Virus record (IMG/VR): IMGVR_UViG_3300023174_000038
Location: 1 to 64,000 of that record
Source of the DNA: a virus
Strand: one strand, 5' to 3'
Length of the DNA stretch: 64,000 nt
How positions within the stretch are numbered: position 1 is the first letter of the stretch; each line of letters starts with the position of its first letter. Both the position numbers and the translations under genes were made by a program. Positions 57,050-64,000 of this stretch are shown one piece after another. The notes below the pieces were generated by a model. That model ran no database searches and was not told where the DNA came from. It worked only from the letters and a program-made list of their open reading frames with translations.

Positions 57050-60000
57050 TTAAGACACGTCCGTATTTAAGAAATATGCCGCTACAGTCTCACTAATCTG
57101 TAAAGGATCGCCCTCAGTTACATTGTAAACATTGCTATTCCAAGTCAAATTGTAATTTACGCTAGGTAATAAGTTACTAGACAATATACCAAATACTTCA
57201 GAATATTCTGGGATATAAGCTAATTCTCCAGTACCATTAGTGCCCCGTTGTAATCCGGAAATAGCATTTAATGCCACTGCAGTACCTGTACCCGATCCTA
57301 TTCCAGTTGCAGTAAATTCTAGTCCCGGGGTATTACTACTAGCACCAATAGCTATAAAGTTTGTAGTTCCCACTGACTGTATAACATAATTACGACCTAC
57401 TTTAAAAGTACTAGCCTGTAATACAGGATTTACAATTGTATATCTAATTTGTTCACCATTAATGTACAACAAATTACCCTCAAGGGTAGTAATAGTTAAA
57501 CTATCACCTACAGTAACATCATTGTATATTTCTAGTATTGGTGCTAAATCTATAATAACAATATCATAATTTATAGAATCTATATAACTGCTGGTAGTAT
57601 TATTATATACAACTACTCTAGAAATAATATTTTTGTCTGCATTTAATCCAATACTGATAACACCGTTAACAGCCGCCGGTGCAGTTACGTTTTGTATAAC
57701 AGTATCAGTTACTCTGGTTAAATCATTAATGTACAATGTTGAATCAGTATAGAACAATGGTTCTACTAACCAAGTTTTAGTATTAGTGTTTGCTCTATAT
57801 ACAGAGCCTGCCCCGTTTTTATTAACGTTCTGTAAATATACCAATTCATTTGGTGTAGCACTAGATACCATACTAGTAATGATTATTTCATCAGCCGAAG
57901 TGATTGGAACCAATATACTTAGATTGTTATTAGCATTTAAATATAATGAACTAGATGGGACACGATATCCGTTAATAGTAACCCATAATCTGTCAACATT
58001 ATTTTGTTCCCAATCACTGTCTACTACAAATGATTCATTTTCCCAAATATAACCACCTGATATATATGACGAAGTACCTACAACAGGATCGTTAACAGCA
58101 CTTATACCTGATAGATATGGTGTATTGTATAAATCAACTTGAGTAGTATTAATTACATGCACGTAGTATGTATTATTATTTAACTGAGTGGAACCTATTG
58201 TGCCATCTATTCTAATTAACGCATTTCCTGCTACCGGCGCACTTAATCCATGTGGTATTCCGGTAGTTACACGTACTGCAGGAGATCCACCTACATATGT
58301 AAACATACCACCGGTACCGTTACCTGGATTGAATGTTGCACCACCTAAGGTTTGTGATATAGTGAATGTACCATTATACGGGAACGTTACCGATTTTACA
58401 TAATAAACTGTACCATTTGTTAATACATTACCAAATGCCGTTCCTTTAAAAATAACAGTTTGGTCAACAATAAATTTACTAGTATCACTACATGTTAATA
58501 AATTGCCTGTACTAGACACCACAGTAACATTTGTAGTTACAATAGGGGGAGAAATTTCGTTATCAATATTAACTATATTTGCAACTGTTACACCATTTAA
58601 ACCATACTGAGTATTAAATGATTGACGATCTGTCAAATTATAACTGGTAACTGCAACAACGTCATTTACCGTAGCTCCGGTAGTCAATGTTAATGTAGTA
58701 GTTAAAGAATTAATTGAATATTCACTATTAGTTAAACGAATTCCATTTACTTCTACTATTGCATTCGTTGGATTATCTCCGCTTACATAGTTAGTTAAAT
58801 CAAACTCAGTTTGTCCTGTTGTGGCAATAAACGTTTCAAGTTCAGGAATAGTGTACCCATATTGAGCCGGGAATGTTTCCCCAAATACAGTATACGTCAA
58901 GTAATCTACTTTATCATCATATTGTGATGTGAATATCATTATTGCTGATATACCATTTGGCGATATACCAAATGTATAATCATTTGTAATAGCTATTGCA
59001 CCACCAACAGCATCCGTTAACGGTACTATGCTTCCTCCCGGTGTTGTTGAAATAGTAAATTGATTACTATCAATAATTGATTTGATATAATATGTTGTTT
59101 GAGGAATTATTACACCACCAAACATTGTATTACTGAATATTATTGATTCATTTACTGACATTCCTTCAGTAGAGTTACAGGTAATACTATCAGTGGCACT
59201 TTCGGTTTCAGTTATGCGAGTTGAATTTCCCATTACCATTTTAGTACCATTATGATAAACAATAGGATTACTCCATGTTGTTCCGCTACCCGTTTGTATT
59301 ACTATATCCATTGATCCAGTGTCACTGGTTAACTGAAATGTAGGGCCTGCTACGCCACTTACTGTAGTGTCAGAAATTGTAATTTTATTTGTTATTGTAC
59401 TAATAGTTTTTATGTAGTACTGAGTATTTACCACAACTCCACCAAATACTCCACCTTGAAATATGATTGGAGAATTTAATGTTAGACTATGTACGGTGTT
59501 ACATAATATTGTGTCCGTTACGCTATTAGTTTCAGTAGCAACAATATTAATAGGTTCAGAACCTGGTCTAATAACACCCGAACCTGCAGTACGTGTTGCT
59601 GAATAATTACAATTTAAATATATTTCATTAAATCCAGTTGTATTATTAGTTCTAATAGGGTCAGACTGACTATTAGATTTCTCTAATTGATCTCCGTTAC
59701 CTACTTCATATACTTCTAACATTAATGTATCATTTAATGGCAATGCACTATATAAACTAATTGTTTTTGTTATCCAATCAGTCGTAAAAGAATCATCATA
59801 TAAACGTATAGCCAATCCAGTTGAACTATCAACTTGAAATACTGATAACTGTGCTGGAATTTGCACTAGACCAAAGAAGCTAAAAGTTACTTGGCCAACA
59901 GTTGGGGTGATTTGAGTAGATACTACATTATACCCAACATGTTGATAAGTTTCTACATCCCAATTTGTACCAGGACGAGTTGTAACTACCATAGTTAAAT

Positions 60001-63000
60001 TATCAGATACTACCCCAGGCACTAATTCTTCTGGTCCATAACCCGCAGTAAATGCATCTCCTTGTACATCATATACCGTAGGAGATGTTATGAATAACCC
60101 TGTGTTTACCCATACAACACCGTCTTCACTTTGTAGTACAACATTGTTGTTACCTACTATTGTTAGTAGACTGTCCGTACTATTCCAAATAATAGCATTC
60201 AAATTATATGTTGTACCCGAAGATTGGCTTGTCCATGTTACACCGTTGTCCGATGATGTTAATATAGTACCCAATTCTCCAATCGCTACAAACAATCCTA
60301 AATCATCTGCGTATATAATATTAGTTAGATTATCGCTGCCGGTGCTTACGTTTACCCAATTAGCTCCATTAATAGATGTGTAGATAGTTCCATTATTACC
60401 TACTATAACTATAATATTATTACCACTAGTTACACCATTAATGTTTTCTGTAGATCCTGTCGGAGTAACATTCGTCCATGTTACTCCATTCACGCTTCTT
60501 AATACAACACTTTTCGTAATTGTCGGTATCACGCTATAATCCGGTCCATATCCTACTGCTATGAATCCAGTGAAGTTGTTAATATTAATGCCAGCTACTC
60601 CATATAATTCAGAACCAGTAACTCGGTATCTTTCAACCCAATTATAAGCATCGGTACTGGATACAATATTATCTCCTACTGCAACGTAAATATCATTTAA
60701 ATATGATACACTATTTAAACTAGTACTGGCTATAGATACTGAACTAGTTGTTAAACCAGTAGTAGTCCAAACTAAACCATCATTACTAACAAAGATAGGG
60801 GTTGCACCATTAGTAGAAGTCATTACATAGGTACCATTAAAGTAACCAATATCACTTAACCCTAAAGGTTGATTTGATAATTTATCTGAAACCCATGTAG
60901 AATTATTTTTATATATTACATCTGAATATGCGGGTGTGTTAGCTGATGCCAAATAAGTTACACCGTTAAATATAATTCCAGTAGTATCTACTTCTGTAGG
61001 ACTAAACGGTTGGTCTTGTAATTCAGTATCTAATGTATATTCTTCTGCCGGCGGAAATGCATTATCCATATATGTACTATTTGGATATGTTATACCATCT
61101 ACTAATTGTGTTAGGTCTAGTCCCGGCATATTAGCAGTGGGTTGATAATAACCAACTATCCTGTCTAATGCATTAAGTTTTCTATTATCACTTTGTAATA
61201 ATTCCCATTTACCAAATATAAATTCAGTGTCATTATTACTTACAATACATTGGTATACTCTGTTGTTATACTTAACAATACTTTGATTGAAGTAGAACGG
61301 TTCTGGCAGTAATGCATAATCTCCTGCAGTATAAGGGAAAGCTATACCGCTTACAGGGATTTGCATTAGAGGATCGCTATAAACTTCACATTCTGTTGCA
61401 GAAATAACTTTTAAATAATATTGCTCTGTAACTTCATTTGGGGTGCCTGCGCCAATAACAGATAATATTGTTCCGTCTGATTCTAACGGTAAGAATTCAT
61501 TATCTGGGTTAGCAGTAATAGTATCAATGGTGTTAACTGTCATAACCAAATCATTAGCAGGAGTTGTTCCACCTAATAGATTTCCAGGTATAGTTATAGT
61601 ATTAGTTACTGTATAACCTTCACCTGGATCAGTAATAATTACTCTATATCCACCTAATATCCAACTTACAGTAAATTCAGGCACTGCTGTAGGTGTTTGC
61701 GTTAATGTTACATTAGTAGATGTATCTGATAACGGGAATACTGATCCGCCAGGAGTAGTTGATATTTTGATATATGGTTGACCGGTTACTGTCATAATTG
61801 CACCACTATCACTAGTTAAATCTATTTCGCTACCGTTAGGTAGTTGTGATATTTTAAACTGTGTACTAGTAATTGAAGCGCCAATAACATAGTATGCAGT
61901 ATCTAACACAGTACCACCTAATGCAGTGCCAGTAAATAGTATTTGCATGTTATTATAAAAACCTGCAGTGCTAGTACATATTAACACATTTCCTGCAGTA
62001 GTAGATGTTACATCAGTTTGCACTACACCGTTGTCCACAACATAATATGTTGTACCACCAATTAAAGTACTATAATTAGTAGGGACTGTGATTGGCATAT
62101 TATTGTAAATATTATTCAATCCGCCACTAGCTGACGTTATGCTTAAATAATCGCCTGCTGCCAATGCATTATCTATTTCACGTTCTACTAGGTTACCATC
62201 AGTACCAGTTAGTCCAATATATGTTGACGTAGAACTTGTTGGATAGAATGTAAATTGTTGTCCAGTTATTTGTCCTGGGCTAACAGGTAAACCAACATTA
62301 CAAGTCATTGTTCCTGTTGCAGTAGTTAATTTAACGGTGTTTGTTTGATCCGTTGCCATACAAGTGCCAGTGGCATCAGCTAATGCAAATGTTCCACCAT
62401 TAATTACAGTAGAGATTTGAAAATTATTACTATTAATTACGTTACTTACATAATAAGTAGTTCCTTGAACTATGTTACCAAATGTTAACACAGACGAACC
62501 ACTGATAGACATATTATTAAATATTATTGGATCATTAACAGATAAGCCCAATGTTCCTTCACATGTAATATAATCGGTGCTAGCAGTAGTGTTAGTAACA
62601 TTAATAATTAATGGATCTTCGGTCGTAGATATAGTAAAGTTTTCATCATCTATTACCGTTGTAACATAATATCTTTCATTTTCAATGATGCCGCCAAATA
62701 CATTACCAGTAAAGAATACCGGTAAGTTAGTATAAAATCCACTTGTTCCGCCTAAGTTACCGGCTGTTAAAGGACTAGTTATTGTATTAATTGTACCAGT
62801 AGTATTTGTAACATTTAGTATGCCGGAATAGAATAATGTAACTACGGCTGTATTGGTAACTTCACCTACATATAATAGTAGACCGGCTGAGCTAATAGTA
62901 GCATCACCTAAAGCAAACGTCCCGCCACCTACAGTAGTTGATATAGTAATATCAGTATCATTTAAAATTTCTTTTATATAATATATAGTGTTGTTAACTA

Positions 63001-64000
63001 TATTACTTGCTCCAACCGCACCTTGAAACTTGATTGGCATATTAACATAGAAACCAACTGTTGCACCAACAGTTCCCTGATCAGGTGCACCGCCTATTGA
63101 TGGTTGAATTGTAATTATATCTGTAGCTGCTACGGTTGATATAACATTTCTTGTACGTGAACTCCAAGACAAGATTTGGTCATTAGTAACACCTTCTATT
63201 TCAAATACTGCACCTGCCGCACTGGCTAAGATAGTGTCAATATTGGGTTGTGTTGATTCTAAACTAATACTTGAACTAGATATTCTTACTGAATTATTGT
63301 ATAATCCTGCATAAAAACTGCCATAGAATTGACCAGCTTGCCAATCTATCAATTGTGAATTGTATGTTGTTCTATCAAATCTTAAAGCAATTTGATTTTC
63401 TCTTATAGGAATTGATGTTGAAACACAGCTTGCTTTTGCGCTAAGGTTTAATATATTATTATCACCTAAGCCTGTACTAAAAAACACAACACGGTCAACA
63501 TCATTAATAGCATCTCTGTAAGTGGTGTACAATCCTACGTTAAATGCAGGAGTAGATTCTAATACGTTTACATAATAATATTGGTCAACATCTAGTCCAC
63601 CAACGGCAGTTGTATTTGCACCTATAGTATATTTTATCAAATCGCCAGTTTGTAACAATGGTGAAGGTAACGTTATTGTATTTGATAACATATCAACATT
63701 ATCAGCAGTAAATGTTATTGATATAGAAGGATCTATTATAATTTCAGGTAATACAGCATAGCCATCACCCGAATCAATTACATCCACACGTAATATTGAA
63801 TCCAAATTCATCACAGCTTGTAATACTGCCGCACGTCTTGGTTCTGGATATATTGTAGTATCAATATATGCAGTTACTCTAGGAGGATTTGTGTACCCAC
63901 GTCCACCGTTTAACATTAATATAGCCGGTAAATCAATTGTAATAATTTCCCCAGGAATATGTACAGTTATAGGAGTACCATCAACACCACGAGTTAATCC
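57050..64000 (-). CDS. Giant tail fibre/baseplate protein, 5' end beyond the window
   Basis: The frame is open to the right edge, giving at least 2316 aa; a full start lies outside. Repeats of YYVxxVxxxxxFxISTTxGG and DxITCxxxxGLSVNxPIIF units fill most of the protein. Residues about 1020-1310 of the visible part contain six S-x-D/N-G-x-x-W Asp-boxes (SNDGLVW, SVNGVTW, SEDGVVW), as in BNR/sialidase-type beta-propellers. Such a propeller in a long fibre could bind or cleave host glycan. It follows late-class structural genes. Very likely a virion surface protein that determines host range. Confidence 0.78.
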   Translation of the reverse strand, partial: GLTRGVDGTPITVHIPGEIITIDLPAILMLNGGRGYTNPPRVTAYIDTTIYPEPRRAAVLQAVMNLDSILRVDVIDSGDGYAVLPEIIIDPSISITFTADNVDMLSNTITLPSPLLQTGDLIKYTIGANTTAVGGLDVDQYYYVNVLESTPAFNVGLYTTYRDAINDVDRVVFFSTGLGDNNILNLSAKASCVSTSIPIRENQIALRFDRTTYNSQLIDWQAGQFYGSFYAGLYNNSVRISSSSISLESTQPNIDTILASAAGAVFEIEGVTNDQILSWSSRTRNVISTVAATDIITIQPSIGGAPDQGTVGATVGFYVNMPIKFQGAVGASNIVNNTIYYIKEILNDTDITISTTVGGGTFALGDATISSAGLLLYVGEVTNTAVVTLFYSGILNVTNTTGTINTITSPLTAGNLGGTSGFYTNLPVFFTGNVFGGIIENERYYVTTVIDDENFTISTTEDPLIINVTNTTASTDYITCEGTLGLSVNDPIIFNNMSISGSSVLTFGNIVQGTTYYVSNVINSNNFQISTVINGGTFALADATGTCMATDQTNTVKLTTATGTMTCNVGLPVSPGQITGQQFTFYPTSSTSTYIGLTGTDGNLVEREIDNALAAGDYLSITSASGGLNNIYNNMPITVPTNYSTLIGGTTYYVVDNGVVQTDVTSTTAGNVLICTSTAGFYNNMQILFTGTALGGTVLDTAYYVIGASITSTQFKISQLPNGSEIDLTSDSGAIMTVTGQPYIKISTTPGGSVFPLSDTSTNVTLTQTPTAVPEFTVSWILGGYRVIITDPGEGYTVTNTITIPGNLLGGTTPANDLVMTVNTIDTITANPDNEFLPLESDGTILSVIGAGTPNEVTEQYYLKVISATECEVYSDPLMQIPVSGIAFPYTAGDYALLPEPFYFNQSIVKYNNRVYQCIVSNNDTEFIFGKWELLQSDNRKLNALDRIVGYYQPTANMPGLDLTQLVDGITYPNSTYMDNAFPPAEEYTLDTELQDQPFSPTEVDTTGIIFNGVTYLASANTPAYSDVIYKNNSTWVSDKLSNQPLGLSDIGYFNGTYVMTSTNGATPIFVSNDGLVWTTTGLTTSSVSIASTSLNSVSYLNDIYVAVGDNIVSSTDAYNWVERYRVTGSELYGVAGININNFTGFIAVGYGPDYSVIPTITKSVVLRSVNGVTWTNVTPTGSTENINGVTSGNNIIVIVGNNGTIYTSINGANWVNVSTGSDNLTNIIYADDLGLFVAIGELGTILTSSDNGVTWTSQSSGTTYNLNAIIWNSTDSLLTIVGNNNVVLQSEDGVVWVNTGLFITSPTVYDVQGDAFTAGYGPEELVPGVVSDNLTMVVTTRPGTNWDVETYQHVGYNVVSTQITPTVGQVTFSFFGLVQIPAQLSVFQVDSSTGLAIRLYDDSFTTDWITKTISLYSALPLNDTLMLEVYEVGNGDQLEKSNSQSDPIRTNNTTGFNEIYLNCNYSATRTAGSGVIRPGSEPINIVATETNSVTDTILCNTVHSLTLNSPIIFQGGVFGGVVVNTQYYIKTISTITNKITISDTTVSGVAGPTFQLTSDTGSMDIVIQTGSGTTWSNPIVYHNGTKMVMGNSTRITETESATDSITCNSTEGMSVNESIIFSNTMFGGVIIPQTTYYIKSIIDSNQFTISTTPGGSIVPLTDAVGGAIAITNDYTFGISPNGISAIMIFTSQYDDKVDYLTYTVFGETFPAQYGYTIPELETFIATTGQTEFDLTNYVSGDNPTNAIVEVNGIRLTNSEYSINSLTTTLTLTTGATVNDVVAVTSYNLTDRQSFNTQYGLNGVTVANIVNIDNEISPPIVTTNVTVVSSTGNLLTCSDTSKFIVDQTVIFKGTAFGNVLTNGTVYYVKSVTFPYNGTFTISQTLGGATFNPGNGTGGMFTYVGGSPAVRVTTGIPHGLSAPVAGNALIRIDGTIGSTQLNNNTYYVHVINTTQVDLYNTPYLSGISAVNDPVVGTSSYISGGYIWENESFVVDSDWEQNNVDRLWVTINGYRVPSSSLYLNANNNLSILVPITSADEIIITSMVSSATPNELVYLQNVNKNGAGSVYRANTNTKTWLVEPLFYTDSTLYINDLTRVTDTVIQNVTAPAAVNGVISIGLNADKNIISRVVVYNNTTSSYIDSINYDIVIIDLAPILEIYNDVTVGDSLTITTLEGNLLYINGEQIRYTIVNPVLQASTFKVGRNYVIQSVGTTNFIAIGASSNTPGLEFTATGIGSGTGTAVALNAISGLQRGTNGTGELAYIPEYSEVFGILSSNLLPSVNYNLTWNSNVYNVTEGDPLQISETVAAYFLNTDVS

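Overview
The window is part of the genome of a large T4-type tailed phage (myovirus). Evidence for this is a UvsW helicase, a UvsX/RecA recombinase with a UvsY-like partner, a gp32-type ssDNA-binding protein, a gp17-type terminase large subunit, thymidylate synthase, spanins and very large repetitive tail proteins. Every supported gene lies on the minus strand, genes overlap or nearly touch, and the sequence is AT-rich. Three features point to a Gram-negative, probably betaproteobacterial (Burkholderiales-like, freshwater) host: a porin of the Burkholderiales general-porin type, a circularly permuted two-piece tmRNA (an arrangement known from some betaproteobacteria), and a small protein resembling the BPSL0761 family. 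The host is inferred, not shown.

Layout, from low to high coordinates (transcription runs right to left). 0-10.5 kb: replication, recombination and repair (uvsW, AAA ATPase, a methyltransferase overlapping a PD-(D/E)XK-like protein that may be its restriction partner, uvsY-like, uvsX, ssDNA-binding protein), with strong sigma70-like early promoters. 10.6-19 kb: coiled-coil and structural-type proteins, terminase, a SAM methyltransferase, two proteins with T4 capsid-targeting-like N termini, a tail-type protein and a lipoprotein/spanin lysis group. 19-27.9 kb: nucleotide-sugar epimerase and aminotransferase, thymidylate synthase, small unknown proteins, and a MoxR AAA + VWA pair. 28-32.4 kb: an unusual nutrient-uptake block (periplasmic amino-acid-binding protein, SLC1/DAACS transporter, membrane-anchored protein, Asp/Glu racemase, porin). 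32.5-38.3 kb: Ala/Glu-rich protein, glycosyltransferase, LpxH-like phosphoesterase, coiled-coil membrane protein and two secreted low-complexity proteins. 38.35-39.3 kb: permuted tmRNA followed upstream by an HNH endonuclease. 39.4-54 kb: a 1380-aa protein with about 14 repeats, five consecutive radical SAM enzymes and three glycosyltransferase-like proteins. 54-64 kb: tail/baseplate-type proteins ending in a >2300-aa fibre protein that runs off the window and carries an Asp-box beta-propeller.

Two promoter classes can be read directly. Early-type promoters have TTGACA, a 17-nt spacer and TACAAT/TATAAT, and usually share an AATAAA stretch downstream of the -35 box. Late-type motifs (TATAAATA or NATAAATAC) match the T4 late consensus and often sit only 3-6 nt before the ATG, suggesting leaderless or nearly leaderless late transcripts. 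The most unusual biology is the periplasm-to-cytoplasm amino-acid acquisition block, the permuted phage tmRNA, and the radical SAM/glycosyltransferase region with its repeat protein.
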